64,000 nucleotides of DNA from Siderastrea radians (GCA_964017195.1 OZ024887.1:63266811-63330810), one strand, 5' to 3'; shown: positions 1 through 13,499, counted from the stretch's first letter. Numbers and translations: made by a program. The notes: generated by a model not told the origin, from the sequence alone.

Positions 1-555
1 TAAAATTAAGCACTGCTTTTCTCTTGGCTTCAGCAATAGGTCGCACTTTATGTTTAGACAAATATTTGGTTGATTATTATTAGTAAACGTCAATTGTTCG
101 CATAATGCCAAGATGTCACGATGTACACGTTAAAAAGGCTACCTTGAGAAACTACTGAACGTTTTGGTAGTGTAAATTTAAAGAAGCAGCGGAGAATTGG
201 TTTGAATCCAACCAATTTTTGAATTGCCTTAACATTTCTTTTCTTTTTTTCTTCTAAAAACGTCAATTGGCCGCCATCTTGAAGTAGGAGAAAAAAGAAA
301 AATTAGCTCAAGCAGGTTGGAAAGCCGGCTGACAGACCAATAATACTATAGAACTATATAAACATGTGAGAAAGCATTGTCAACATTTAGTTAGACTCTT
401 ATTTTCCTTGGGGGCCGTTGGATGGATCGTTACCTCAGTAAGAAACTACTAAATGATGATTTCATCCGCAGTCCACCTACATGATCATTTCATATATTCA
501 CTATCAGTTGTGTCACCATCTGATCTACGGGATCAATACGAATTCGCAAATGACC

Positions 556-712
556 AGCTCCCAGTTGGCGTGATAGCTCAATTGTTGTAGAGTGTCGCAC
601 CCATATCGCAGAGGTCGTGGGTTCGCCTTCCCTCTCAAGCCTGAATTTTTTCAGGTTGTTCTTTTATCAACTGCTTGAGTTGATATCTTTTACTGCGAGG
701 GTTATCATCATT
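556..712 (+). repeat. tRNA-derived SINE
   Basis: A tRNA-like head carries an A-box-like stretch (TAGCTCAATTG..TAGAG, 573-592) and a B-box-like stretch (GGTCGTGGGTTCGCC, 614-628), followed by a non-tRNA tail with the motif CCTGAATTTTTTCAGG. A relative with the same tail lies at about 34766-34935. It is not a functional tRNA gene, because no clean cloverleaf with a proper acceptor stem is visible. Confidence 0.65.
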
Positions 713-751
713 TCTTAAAACTAATAAAAACATCCCACTCTTACCATCAGT

Positions 752-877
752 GGTGAATTGTATAAAACGTAACGCCGGCCGTAACGTCTAACGTCAGACG
801 TTAACATAGTGACTTTAACTGGAGTGAACTTCTGACGTTAGCCGGCACGCCCGACGTTAAGTTTTATGCAACTCGCC
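752..877. repeat. Foldback (MITE-like) element
   Basis: The ends form imperfect inverted arms: GGTGAATTGTATAAAAC at the left and the complement of GTTTTATGCAACTCGCC at the right. Inside are repeated AACGT/ACGTTA motifs. It has no coding capacity and no clear target duplication. It lies just downstream of the last TMTC1-like exon visible in the window. Confidence 0.55.
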
Positions 878-945
878 CCAGAATTCTACTGTAAATAGTA
901 TGCAGAAATGAGCGACTGATGTGACCGCTCTCATTGGATACTCAC

Positions 946-3900
946 TGCAAGGATCTTTCATAATGAAAAATGGCTTCTTCGCTTCTACCAACATCTTTCA
1001 GAAAATTGGCAAAGTTATAATGAGCTTTAGCATTGTGAGGAAGAGTTTCAACTCCAGATCTATAAAAATTGGAACGTAAACTACTAAGTGAAAGTAAAAG
1101 TTAAGCAATACATTAAATAAACTTAATACTGATTTAGCTGGGTGTATTTTTACTGTATGTGAACGTAAACTGCTGTTAGTTTCTTAGTTTCATTGTAGGT
1201 GTGTGAAAAATTGGTAGACAAAGTGACGATGAATAAATCGCTCAATCGCCAGTGTTAACTGTTATACAATGACTGTTTTATTCTTTTCCAAGCAATCTCA
1301 GGGAACAAGAAAGTCGTCCGATTAAAACAGAAAAATGATAAAATTTTACCTTTTTATGCGCCGATCAATTCGAAAGTTCAACATCCCCCCCCCCGGGCAT
1401 TTGAACTTTTGAAGATTGGCTTGTTCAAATTCCCTCCCCTCCGGGCAAAAAAGCCGTTCAAATGCCCCACCAATTAGTACTGAACTGCCTCTCCTCAGAG
1501 ATAAATTTCGTCTTTAATCAAACACTTAACACGCTTTTCAGGGAGAGATATGCCGTAAAGACACCTTCAAACTTCTTTTAAAGACCCTTTTGAAAGAGTT
1601 ATTCAGTAACAAAGGCGAAATTCTATCTTGTAAATCCACGAAACCCTGCAAAAACCGAAAAAAACTCACGGGCGAATTACCTCAGAACAAGAGACAAATC
1701 CCGTTCAAATTCCCCACCCTTCCAACGCAACGTTCAAATTCCCCCCTCCCCGGGCACGATGCACAGTCAAATGCCCGGGGTATGCCCGGGGGGGGGGGGT
1801 GTTGAAGTTTCGAATTGATCGGCGCATTAATTGATTATTACCTAAATAACGTCTCCCTGTTGGTCCACACACGATTGCGTACAACAACTTTCCAGAAAAA
1901 TAATCCAGTTAGCACAAAAAATGCCAACATCAAAACATTTTGCAGTATAGATATTTTAGTCGGGAATGGTGCGTTTGAACATGTTGAAGATTTTGTTTCA
2001 TTTCCGTTGTTGCTATCCACATCTGTGTCTTTCCGTTTTCTAAAATCTGTTCTGTTGCATCCTGCTGTTGACGCCAATTTGTTGAGCCCCAAAACAACCA
2101 ACATACAAAATCCCATGCTGCAAAAGGAAAGCAATTTTTAGTTGGTAACAAGGATCGCATTTTACCTGGGTCTCAGCCTCGTCGCCAGGCCTTTATCCGC
2201 TATCGAGTGACTGAGGGAGGTTTGGAACCGAGCGCGATAGCGCGAGACGTCCTAGGCGAATTTTCCCGCCGAGCTCGTCGGAAGACGTCACATTTAATTA
2301 CGCGCCGAGGATGACTGGGAACAAGGCTGAGGCTGCCCGGGTCTTAAAAAGGTTAGAAGGACTCGGTTTATAGTGCGATACCACCCAAGCAAAATGTTGA
2401 GACAAAATTTTTAATTAGCCAATCAAAACTTGAGGTCAAGGCAATGAAATGGCTACAAATGTTTCAAGAACCTTTGATATCCCTAAAAAGTAATTTCAAA
2501 AGTGGCCTTGTTTTATGTGATTGCACTGTAAATTTGTGCAGAACTCTATAAAAAATTGAAGCAGAGAGCTCCTTGGACTGTCTTGTTTTAAAACCTGCCC
2601 CTCGCACTGTTTGGCCACTAGTTAGGAATTCCAAAAAAATATTGTGACCTGTGAATTGGACTAACATCATCCCATCCAGGGGGATGTGTTATACTCTCTG
2701 GCATCAAAGGGGTGTACAATCTTGTGGTATGACACGATTTGGTGGAATATTTGCTATATAACTGTATGTTAGCTAAGTCCCCTGGTAAACTTACCTCGGA
2801 ACATACAAAATTCTTTCTGCAACAACAAAGCCTACTCTGAAGAAAAGGTTGGATGCTGGGATGAAAGGAATAACCAACAGCGCCAGAGAAAGAACAAGAA
2901 CGTCCTGTTCATTGGGCTGAAAAAAAAAAACCAAGACTGCAGAAGCACAGTTGGTATCACGCAAGTGAACTTGAGTTGTCGCGTTAAAAGCAATTTAAAA
3001 AACCCACATTGATTAACTAAGTCTCCCATCATATGCCAACGAATGAGTTTTCATTGTAACCTTCCATGGGTCCTTACACGGAAAACAAGTCCAATCCTCG
3101 AGCAACGGATTCCGCCGCACACCCAACAGAGGAAACTGGCATCTGGGTCATGTATGTTGCTTTTAATTGAGGAATGAAAACCAGATTGCAAAGAAGACCC
3201 CTTCCTTCCAAGAACAAGAACCAGCAACGAAGACATTAAACTACAAAAGATAAAGAGTCCAGGATTCAATCCCAGGCCACACTGTTGGAAGGAGGGTGAT
3301 CTAACCACCATGCCATCCCTTTAACCCCTCAGTGTTGTTAAACAATAAATAAAAACATTAAAAATCTATTTTAATTAAGATTTAAGATTAATCACTAAAG
3401 ATTGGTCATAAATACTTACGATTGAAAATTAAATTAGCTTAACGATACTAAATACTTACATCAATCTTGTTGGATAGCAAGGCAGAGTAAGCCAAAAGTG
3501 CAGCTATGATGATGAACATCAATGTTGCTAAGTTGCGTGAATCCAAGAGTGATTCCACAAGTGATATACTACCCATCTGCCAATCATAGCTCAATACACT
3601 TGGTGACAGTAACAGCCAGGAGTTAAAGGCTATCAGATACCAATAGGTCATGATGCGAGTGGCAAGAGAGTCTGAGAATGAAGCAGGATTGTCTTGGTTT
3701 GTGAAATATGGAAGATTACCACCGAGCATCCATATTCTGAAAGCCATAAGAGATGCTACCTGTTGGAAGGATTTACAGTCAATAGAAATGTCACATAATT
3801 TGCCAAGTAATACAAATAATAAAAGCCTGTTACAGGTGCTCGTATTGTATGGTTCAAGAAAATATCCATACCCCCACCTCAGAGGGTCATTGCAAATTCT

Positions 3901-6900
3901 GAGGGGGAGGAGGGTCTTAAAGGCCAAAATTTTCAAAGGAATGTATGAGCCTAAACTGGAATTTCCAGAGGGGTGGAGTGGTTCAAACCAAAACAACCCT
4001 CCATGGGTGGAGTATGGATATTTTCTTGTTGCCTTAAATCTTATAAAACTCTGAGGGAAATTTGTACATTGGCCTCTTTTAGCCCCTGCCAACTATTTTA
4101 AACATTTTCCTCCATCTGCAATTGCTGTTAACTGGCCTTTTAGGGAGACCAGTAGGGGTACCGGAAGTTACTCATGTGGCATTGGAGCAAACTGGTTCAA
4201 ATCCTCCTCCCTCTGAACTGACTTCTGGTTTGATTTCTTTAATAGATAGTCATGTTATATTAAGGTTATTTTAAAATTTGCACAGCCTGCTAGCTTAATT
4301 TCTTTTTCTACCCTTCCCTTGTATTTAACATTAAGAGCAGGGGTGGATCCAGGGGGAAGGGGATTGGGTGGCTAGCCACCCCACTCTTTGGGGTCATTTA
4401 AGAAATTATGCCGGAAACAAAACTATCACTGACAGAGGCGATTTTGTCTCCGATTGTTCCAATATCATTCTGTCACGTCATACAGCCACCCTCCCTTCAA
4501 AAATCCTGGATCCGCCACTGAAGAGTAAAAGTTGCATAGATGTATTGAGGTACTTACTGACACAGAGAGAATTAATATTCTGAGCAAAAGAGGTCTAACT
4601 GCTTCTCTTTCAAAGGACAGTGCTCTCTTTTTCTTTAAAAATCTGCAGGCAGAAAAATCATTCATTTATTACCTTTCACAATGTAACTTCTGAGGAGTGC
4701 TACCAAAACACATGCACTGATCCATTTCCTGGTAGTGCAGCTTATAAAACTGTGTAAGAGAATTTTGGAAAAGTTCAGTCTTTTGTGAAATTACATGTAG
4801 GTCCTTTGATACCGGTACTTAACAGTTTTATAAATTCATTCACATAGAACATTTTGGAAATAATTGATTTAAAAATTGCAGCATATTGAATTTCATGTCT
4901 CTCTCAATTTACAGTCAAATTTCTTTGAAAATCAAAAGAATCAATTGCATTTGACAAGTAAGTGCATTCAAAATGAGCCTAAAATATTTGTCAATAGTAT
5001 TTATAGTGAGCTTATCTACGCTGTAAAGCCAACAGCAAAATATTTCTCACCCCCATATTAATGTCTTGTTGACTACAAGACAGTCATAGATCATGCAAAC
5101 ACCAAATACAGTTATGCCATGTTCCTTTACAAGCATTGCCATGGAACCAAACATCACACAAAGAATTATGTAGAGGATGTTGTTACGACCCTTGTTTTCT
5201 GTAGACCTACATCACAAAAAGAGTAGCTATAGATACATGTATTTAAGAACCATCGGTAAAGTTTAACCTAGACAACTAAAAATTAAAATTAAATAAATGT
5301 CATTAACATTAATTACACCACAAATTTAACCCTTTAAGCCTCAACAGTGATCAGCATCAATTTTCTCGTCATCATATCTGTGCACTGTAACACATACAGG
5401 TCATGAGAATTTAGGAAATGATCACCAGAGATGAATTGTCTTGATTTTTAAACAAGTTCTCACAATTAGCAGTCAATGAAATGTATGGAGACCAGTAAGG
5501 AGAATTTGTATAACAATGTCAGGCTTAAAGGGTCAAGTTGTAAATGACCTCACACAGACATACAGGTAGCCTTAGCATTCAGCACCATGTTGATTATGAG
5601 GTCATGTATGATTAGAATGACTAGAATGGTTGCTTCACATTGACAATCCCACATTAAGCAGGGCTTCTGATATTATGCAATGGTGCGATTTCGCACAATT
5701 GATCTTGAATCGCATCCAATCACATAAAATTTTTATTGATAAAAAATGCATCAGCTGGACAAAATAACAAACATAAAATGCTAATTTAAGGCTATTTAGC
5801 ATTGGAAACATCATGCAGAGCCTCTGAAATCTTCAATGTTGTTGTGAATCTAATGGCAGTGCGTGTTCTATGTGAAATCTTCTCCAGAGAAATTGCATAA
5901 TTTGCTGCATAATAGACCTTTTCTGCCACATAATGTGACCTCCTGGAAATTCCGCTAATTTTCCAATATTTTTCGCACCCTATCAGAAGGCCTGATTAAG
6001 GGAAATGTTACCATTTAAGAAAGTTTTCTGTTGAAGGAGGCATTTTTTTTGCCTCTCATGGGACATTCATTGCAGGATATTCATTCAGTGAACAGACACC
6101 TTCCACAATGTAGCCCTGGTATACTGGAGCCGATAATCTACAATGCTGAAAGATTAGCCACGATAAACAATAGCTTTCAGGGAAAGTGAACTTGTGACGA
6201 CAATCTTTCAGCCAAGGTTGTTACCTTCCAGTATAACAGCAAGCCAAAAGGGTTTTATCCATTAATTTACGCTTCGATTTCGTTGTACAACACACACACT
6301 TTTTTATGGTAGAAAAGGACCGGTCAGTGACAGTCACAGCATATTATTTGCAGCTAAGTTAATGCAAGACAATTATTCTATTACATTTTATTATACTGTG
6401 ATTAGATCTGAAAATTTAAGCCCTGAAAATGTGACTTCCTTTCTTTTTCTTTTTCTCGTTCATAAAATCAGATGATGGATTTCAAATGGATTTCAAGGGG
6501 CTGTATACATGGAGGGAGGAAGATCCTGGCAATAGGAAGATCCTAGAAGGCAGATCATCCTAGCACCATGTTTTCTGTATTCAGTTTACATGCAAAATGT
6601 TGTACTTGGCCCCAGCTCTAGGATCTTTCTAGTACTAGGATATTTCTAGCTAAGAGATAGGTAGATCCTAGCACCAAGTAAACTACCTTCGCTCAGAAGA
6701 TCCTAGCATGAGGGACAGAAAACCAACCATGGCGGCAGAAATTTCTGCAACACAAAATTTCTGCAAATGGAGATTTCTGGAAATTTCTGCATGTAAGTCA
6801 AATGAAAAGTTATTTCACCTTCTAGGATCCTCCTAGTGCAAGGATCTTCCTCCCTCCATGTAAACAGCCCTTAAAGTTCTGCCTGGTAGAGAAAACACTA

Positions 6901-8168
6901 ATTTTAATATAGCCTTCAACTAATGTGGTCCAGGTTTAATTCACAAAAACATATATATGTAAAATAAGTTATCACAGACCTTACAAATGAAAGTAATATT
7001 ATAATCACCTTACAAATGCCAGGAATGAAAGTAGAATGAGGAAACACCCCAACACATCAGCACGTCCTACAACTCCTGTCACCTAAGGGGACCCAAAAGT
7101 AGCACAATAAAAGTTTAAGGAACTGGATGGGGCTAACCAGAGGCTCGCCAAGCACACTATAAGAGAACTACATCATTAGCCCGTTCCAGGTTTAAAGATA
7201 GAGGGGAAAGCACAAATTGAGAAAAAGTGTGCAAAAAAACCTGTGCGAAACTCCCCAGGCTCCCGCGTTCCCTTTCTGTTTGTTTTTTCCCTTTATTTTC
7301 GCATTCCCTTTCTGTCTGTGCTGACCCTACTATCTGAGAGCCTGGAACAGGCTACTACATTATCAGTTTGCTAAGAAAGAACTAAGATCACAAGCTGACA
7401 TAGCACACTATAAAAGAACTAAGTACTACGTGGTGCTCGAGTCCACTTACGTTCAAGAACTAGCCAAAGACTACAAGCAGTCTCTATGATTCTAACACCG
7501 CAGTTTGCCATTATCATTGGTCTCTTTGAAAGATAATCCGACAGTCCATTTATGGATCTCGAAGGGGAAGCGGCGGGAGGGGGGGGGGGATACAGAAAAT
7601 TTTGGGGTCGTAATAATAAACCAATGCAACAACAACTATTAAGGAAGCAGTGTCTAATGCAACTTACAGCTTCTGTGTGGACAGGATGCGTAGAAAACAG
7701 AAGTCCTGCGAGAACGGCAAGCATAAATGACTTGAAAGCTACCATATTACACATGAAAGTATACAACAAGCAAACCATACAATGCAAAATAACATTAACT
7801 GCGTGATAACCAAATGGTTTCAGTCCATGAGCTACATAATTCATTCGAAACGTTAGCGTGCAAAGTGGTCTGTACGACTTATGGCTTGTGTTACTCAACA
7901 TCGGCTTTCCCCAGAAATCATTCCGAAGTAAATTTCGTAGCGGAGTTTCTGGGCGAACGTCCAAGTTCTCTTTGATCGCGAACACATCGTCGTGGACCAA
8001 ATCGTATTCCAGGCTGTTCAAATAACACGCTATGGAGGTAGCGGCAATTACTCCATATCCCAAACGTTTTGGTAAATTACAAAAAGGAATATTGCAGAGA
8101 TCCCAGGTGTAGTCGTGGTCAAAATGTCCTCTTGTTTTCTGATCTCGTAACTTCAAATTCGCCGCCAT
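946..8168 (-). CDS. TMTC1: TMTC1-like O-mannosyltransferase, 3' part off the left edge
   Basis: Transmembrane and TPR protein of the TMTC family; family members are ER-resident and O-mannosylate cadherins. Coding exons on the minus strand: 8168-7668, 7082-7009, 5206-5051, 4642-4558, 3759-3460, 2916-2795, 2117-1842, 1059-946. The reading frame joins across every junction at GT-AG sites. Visible landmarks: the N-terminal luminal block with VHDD, NDFWGK and SHKSYRPLCTLTF; HTEAVTGVVGRAD across the first junction; MLVKEHGITVFG; the DUF1736 region with GGNLPYFTNQDNPASF, SYDWQMGSISLVESLLD and RNLATL; PFIPASNLFFRVGFVVAER; then RETLFRSG leading into the first TPR (NAKAHYNFANFLKD). The HDD and SHKSYRPL pattern fits TMTC1 better than TMTC2-4. 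About 540 residues are present, and the remaining TPRs should lie left of position 1. The start is the first ATG of the open frame at 8168. Confidence 0.9.
1357..1826. mobile_element. PIF/Harbinger-type MITE with TTA target duplication
   Basis: The terminal inverted repeats start TGCGCCGATCAATTCGAAA and end with the near-perfect complement. The element is flanked by TTA on both sides (1354-1356 and 1827-1829), a 3-bp TWA duplication as made by PIF/Harbinger transposases. The interior has C/G runs near both ends (1384-1396 and 1789-1799). No transposase is encoded. Diverged pieces of the same family lie at 54945-55070 and 56018-56275. The right end stops 15 bp from the donor site of the TMTC1-like exon at 1842. 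Confidence 0.8.
2174..2335. mobile_element. MITE in a TMTC1-like intron
   Basis: Imperfect inverted ends (CAGCCTCGTCGCCAG at the left; the complement of CTGGGAACAAGGCTGAGGCTG at the right). The flanks are CCTGGGTCT (2165-2173) and CCCGGGTCT (2336-2344), a 9-bp target duplication with one mismatch. It is non-coding. Confidence 0.65.
3855..4028. repeat. Foldback element in a TMTC1-like intron
   Basis: Inverted arms CAAGAAAATATCCATAC (left) and GTATGGATATTTTCTTG (right) enclose a G/C-rich interior. It sits just upstream, on the minus strand, of the exon at 3759-3460. No target duplication was resolved. Confidence 0.6.
4338..4520. mobile_element. MITE with hAT-like GGATCC-type ends
   Basis: Left end CAGGGGTGGATCCAGG and right end CCTGGATCCGCCACTG are imperfect inverted repeats of the CAGTGGCGGATCC type seen in many animal hAT-derived MITEs. 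Only AAGAG is shared by the flanks, so an 8-bp duplication is not confirmed. It lies 37 bp from the donor of the TMTC1-like exon at 4558. Confidence 0.55.
6118..6233. repeat. Degenerate foldback element
   Basis: GGTATACTGGAG with GCTGAAAGATT at the left is matched in inverse by AATCTTTCAGC and CTTCCAGTATAAC at the right. It is an old palindromic element in the large first part of the TMTC1-like intron set. Confidence 0.4.
6498..6870. mobile_element. MITE family 'GGGCTGT', copy 1
   Basis: Termini GGGCTGTATACATGGAGGGA and the complement of TCCCTCCATGTAAACAGCCC. Sub-terminal sequence contains many short GATCCTAG / AGGATCTTCC repeats in both orientations. A second copy of the same family is at 60058-60433. 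It is non-coding and lies within a TMTC1-like intron. Confidence 0.75.
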
Positions 8169-9289
8169 ATTGAAACTGATGATCCCAGATCACATTTCGG
8201 GCGGAAATTATCTAAGAACCCATCATGCACCGTTGCCCTAGAGATTTATGACCACGCGCGATCTTGACGCGAGCTTTACTAAACTGCGCGCTAGTTTTCA
8301 ACCCATTGTTTTACTCGCTTGACGAAGTTTCAGAGATGATCAGTGAGTTCTGTGTCAAATGCCCAGTAAAGAAATTTGCCTGTTCTGAATTTTATGTGAG
8401 CTCAAATAGCGATCTTGGCGAGTCCTGAAGCCCGGCCGCGACTGCACAAAATGCTGACAAAAAGTAGCAAGATGTTTAATTATGGTATAGCATGAAAAAG
8501 TTTTTATTTCCGCCGTCACTTTAATTTGGTAATTTCTAACCCTCTAAAATCCAAGATCTTGGCTATTTGGTGGATATTTTGGATGGCGTCACAGGTCCCT
8601 TAGCAGCGTCACAACCCAGAAGTTTTACCTCATCTTGAAGGGCACTTCAGACTATCTGTTAAAGGTAAAATCTGTTCAAAATAGTATAAACACAACAAAA
8701 TGCCAAAGGGGTTCATTAATCCCCCTTGTACCACGATGGGGGAATGAGTTTATAAGTCGAGTTCCGTGAAGGGTTAAAACCTTCTCCCCTTCTCTGTATG
8801 AAGTGGTATATGAGTTAAATTAATGGCTGGAATGTTCAAAGAGAAATGAGAACAAGATAACTACTTCAAAACTCGGATTGGCAGGTGGTCAAAACATCAG
8901 ACATGATTTTCATCCACGTAAATCGTAAATCTGAAGTTTCAGACGGTTAACGTCCAATTTAAATTCAATTTTAAAGCTTAGGGCGGCTTTCAATTGAGTG
9001 TCGAAAGTAATTTGGTTTTGCTTTGACTTTGCTTTTCTACGCTTTATGAATGAACAAAAGAATTGGCACCTTTCAGTTTGTCGACTCGACCAAACAGAAA
9101 TGAAACCCAAACTAACTGCGACTTGTACGCACGCGTTTTCCGACAGTCAATCGAAAACCGTTCTAACGACATAACCAGAAACCTCGGTTAACTTTTTAAC
9201 CCGACTAGTAAGCAATGATGGGCATTCGAGAAAAGGCTACAGTTAGTGGTTAGAATTCTGGAAGGTTAGCTGTGTGGCAGAATCTTTTA
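8169..9289. other. 5' flank of the TMTC1-like gene and intergenic DNA
   Basis: No gene or convincing repeat was recognised. The first part should contain the 5' UTR and promoter of the minus-strand TMTC1-like gene. No TATA box was evident near the ATG. Confidence 0.4.
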
Positions 9290-9498
9290 TTCAAACTCAT
9301 TTTTTTTTTAATAATAATATACAATACAGTGACATTATTTACAGTAGAATTACTTAATACATTACATACGTCGCTAAAATAAGAATACATACATAAAAAT
9401 TAAAGAAAGACAAAAAGGGAGTATTTACCACACAGTATTCTTCTTATGACTAACAATAAGAGTAGTGGGGAGGGCTGGAGAACAGCGTTGATAACTGC

Positions 9499-12400
9499 TC
9501 AAAATAGCCTTTCAATTTGATATTTAAAAGTGAGTTTCCTAATATACTCTTTCGTGTTTATTTCTTTTTTGAGTAGTTTTTGTGTATATAGATAGTATTT
9601 GGCAAACAGGAGTGTATAATTAAATTTCCTTAACAATTTAAACGAGCCTTGAGAGCAATTGCTTGATTTTTTCCCGAACAGTATTTCTACGGGGCTTGGC
9701 GAGAAGGTGGTGTCATTTTCTTTGTTAAACCACTTGATAACCTCCGAATAGAACTGAATTGACCAGCGGCAATTTAAGAAAGTGTGACTTATTGAGTCAG
9801 GTTCTTGACAAAATAAACAAAACATGTCGTCTTCTATACCGAAGAAAAAAAGCTCTTTTTTGGTCACCACTATTCTATGAATAAGTTTGAAATAAAATTC
9901 TCTCATTTTATTTTCTTTGCAAACATTTTTAACACGGCTGAAAAGATCATCTAGTCTAAATTCTTCCGAATGCAAGTCTCGAGACCATTTCACTTCAGCT
10001 TTTATCTCTTGATTGTCTTTGTTAATTAGGAGCCAGTAGTAATCCTTGTTTTTCATTTTGAGTAGGTCTATTACAGTATTGGGCGAGAGTTGGAAAGCAT
10101 CTACGGATAGAAAGGTGCTCTTGTCTAAATGTTTTTCCCTTGCCTTTTTGACTAAATGTTTTGGGATTGCCGAGACAACTTGCATATAAGTAAAAAATTT
10201 GCCATCATCTTTTAAAAGATCTTGTATGAGAAAAATTTCTTTTTGGAACCAGTCTTTGTGAAATATGGTTTGGTTTTCAATTAAAATGTCTTTGTTGTTG
10301 AATAATACTAGTTCTTGCCCGTTCACACATTTGTGGGCTGTTTTAAGTTCCAAAAAATACTGCAAAATAGACCTATAAAATAGAGGTAACGTGGTACCTT
10401 TCAGAAATTTTTCCGTGATTGTAATTGCATCTTAACAAAAAGTTAAGACCGCCATATTTGTTCAAGAAGTGGTTAGGGATCACCTTCCAGGATTCGTCGC
10501 ATGATTGCTCATTTTTTAACAGTCTTGAGATCCATGCTAGTTTAAGTGATTTGACCATAACCTCAATACTGGGTGCACGCAGACCTCCATTCTTATAGTC
10601 AAGGGCCATTACTTTACGTTTTATTTTATCTTGCTTTTTTTTCCAAATAAACCTAAAGATAAGAGAGTTAATATCTTTGATACATTCAGGGGGTGTGTCA
10701 AGAATCGAAATGGAATGCACCAGTTGTGAAATTCCAAGACTTTTAGATATAAGACTTCTGCCGAATAAAGTGAGACTCCTGGACTGCCAAAGATCGAGAA
10801 TAGTGCTTAACTTGTCGATTTTCGCTTTAAAATTCTTTCTCTCGTTTGTTTTTGATGGTAAGATATCAATATTCCTAACGCTCTAATTGGATCTTTTGGC
10901 CACTGGAATTCAAAAGGCTCATCTTGGATGTCTCTCCATGGCCCCAGCCACAAAGCTTTAGTTTTAGTTGGGTTCAGTCTCAGACCGGAAACGTCACCGA
11001 AGTCATTTAGTACTTCAATCGCTCTTTGAACCGATTTACAGGAACTGCATAATAGTGAGGTGTCGTCGGCGAACTGGCTTATTTTGATTTCTTTTTTGAA
11101 GATTCGAATCCCCTCTATTTCTTTGTCTTGTCTTATTTTGCATGCTAATAATTCCACCGACAAAAAAATAAATAAATAAGGAGACAGGGGACAACCTTGC
11201 CTCACTTCTCTTGACAGTTTAAAGGAATTGGTGCAAAATCCGTTGTTTAAAACAGAGCTCTCCGGATTAGTGTAAAAAGTAGAGATCCATCGTTGGATAC
11301 TCTCACCGAAGTTAAAAAGAGCGAGCGTCTTCTCGATGAATTCCCATTCAATGGTGTCGAATGCCTTACGGAAATCTAATTGGAGGAGTATCCCAGGGAT
11401 GTTCTGGGTTTCTGTTTGCTCTAAGATGTCGTTTAAGCAGTCTAACGTTTTGACCGATGTATCTTCCTTTTATAAATCCAGTTTGATCTGGATTGATGAG
11501 AAGTGTCAGTACTTTTTCTATTCTTTTAGCTATGGCTTTTGACGCGATTTTATAGTCCAAATTTAATAGAGTGATCGGCCTCCAATTTGCGAGATTAAGT
11601 AAATTCGAGTCTTCTTTTGGTATAAGAGTGATGGTACCTCTACGCTGGGAGATTGACATTTCGCCCGTTTTATATGCTGCATTGTAGCAATTGATTAATT
11701 CTTCGCCCAATAAATCAAAGAAACAATTGTAAAATTCCCAGGTAAAACCATCCTCTCCTGGCGATTTTCCGCTAGAAAACGACTTCAGAACTTCTTTGCA
11801 TTCATCCATGGTAATTTCACCCTCTAGCTCCTCTTTGTCTAAATCTCGTAGCTTAGGTAATTCTAAGTTTCGAACGAAATTTTCGAACCGATTGTCATCA
11901 ATATTCCCTTTGGATGTGTACAGTTTTTCATAAAAATGTTCGATTTCCTTCAATATTTCATCCTCCTTACATGAAGGTTTCCCGTCCGAAAGTTCTAATT
12001 CTGATATCTTTTTTCTGATGTAATTTCTCTTTTCCAAATTGAAGAAATACTTGGTTGGTTTTTCACCTTTTTCGGTCCATCTTGCTTTTGAGCGCAGTAT
12101 TAAACCGTTCGCTTTTCTCTCGTAGAAGAGTTGAAGTTTTTGTTTTAAGATTTCCTTTTCGGTTAGTGCATTGTTCGTAAGCGCTGAATCGGTGCTATCA
12201 GCAATCTGTTTGTCTAGCTCTTCTAGACGGATTTGAAGGTCTGATTCGCTTTTGCGTTGCTTTTTAGCCTTGTTCTTCGAGTAAGCAATGGTAAGGCCTC
12301 TTATTTCCATTTTAATGAGCTCCCAGCATAATCTTTTATCTTCCAGTTCTCGGTATTTTTCACCTATAATAGGATAATTTTCTTTTATCAGTTTTACGTA

Positions 12401-13217
12401 TTCTTCATCTTCAACAAGCGAATTATTGAACTTCCATAGTCTGGGTCCTCGCTTCACTCCTAGAGGTTTTAAAGTGAGTTTTATTGCTTTGTGATCCGGC
12501 GCATTAGAAGCCTTGGTTTCAATGTTCAAAACCCAATTGGTCAAGGGTCGTGCGACTAGGAAAAAGTCTATTCTTGAACTTACTTTCAACGCTTTTGATT
12601 CATAGGAAAAACACGGTTTGCGCGGGTATTGTTTCCTAAAGACATCGATTAGTTCTAATTCTTCCATCATTGAAATTAGGCTGTCCCTATAAGTTGATGC
12701 TTTCCATGGGATGCCGCCTCTTTTGTCTAGTGATTGTAGTGTGACATTCCAGTCCCCACCTATAATGAGATTCTCTACATCCGTGTTATACATTAAATAT
12801 TCATTCAGGTTATGCAAAAACACTTGTTGTTGTTGTGAATCGTTCGGAGCATAGACATTGCACAGCGAAAAATTAACTTTTTCAAGGGTTAGATTGATTG
12901 AAACAATCCTTCCCTCTTGATCTTTGCTGGACTTTTCGATTGGTGAAGCTAAGCTGAGTGAAGGGTTTATGAGAATACAGACCCCTTTGCTATGAGTAGA
13001 ACCGTGTGAGAAGAAAATGTCACCACCCCACTCGCTTTTCCAAATTTTTTCATCGTTTGGCTCGGAATAAATTTCCTGCAGAAAATAAAACTGACAGTTT
13101 TGGTCTTTAAGATAACTAAAGATACTCCTTCTTTTTATCTGATTCCTAAGCCCTCTAACGTTTAACGTCAGTACAGAGCAATTATCCTGTGCAACTTGGA
13201 AGGCGTAAATACATTGT
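9499..13217 (-). pseudogene. LINE ORF2: APE endonuclease, reverse transcriptase and zinc knuckle, broken
   Basis: The endonuclease comes first (LTLNVRGLRNQ, FYFLQEIY, CNVYAPNDS, IIGGDWNVTL, about 13165-12730). The reverse transcriptase follows: NWRPITLLNLDYKIASKAIA, DQTGFIKGRY, then LDFRKAFD, RQGCPLSPYLF and the catalytic QFADDTSLL. The C-terminal CLFC..H....C knuckle is near 9800. Frame changes occur near 11435, 10860 and 10390, so at least three lesions interrupt ORF2. No ATG opens the frame upstream of the endonuclease; the frame begins after a stop near 13220. The WRPI/DQTGF/FADD set is that of the L1/Tx1 clade rather than CR1 or RTE. Confidence 0.85.
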
Positions 13218-13499
13218 TATTACTCTGAGCTGAGTGATCCGAGGAATACATTGTGGGTAAACAGAAACATTCAGAAAATAAGTTGGTACAAAAAACATCG
13301 CTAAATAACATAAAATATGCAAACCTAAAACACCTACACATAAACACAAATACATTTACGTACATTTTCTTCGAGGAGGTTGGAAGTCCAGGGAATACCC
13401 AGCGACTTCGTTTGGCTGTATGGAATCTTTCGCCGTTCGGCGATGGAAAAGGGAAAAACAAAACATACCTTGGTTGGCACGGATTTCAAACAACCACTG

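Noticed and set aside
7419..7667. Extension of the first TMTC1-like open frame past 7668
   Set aside because: The family match stops at HTEA, where a good donor GTAAGT occurs; the rest is intron with a proline-rich translation of a G-run.
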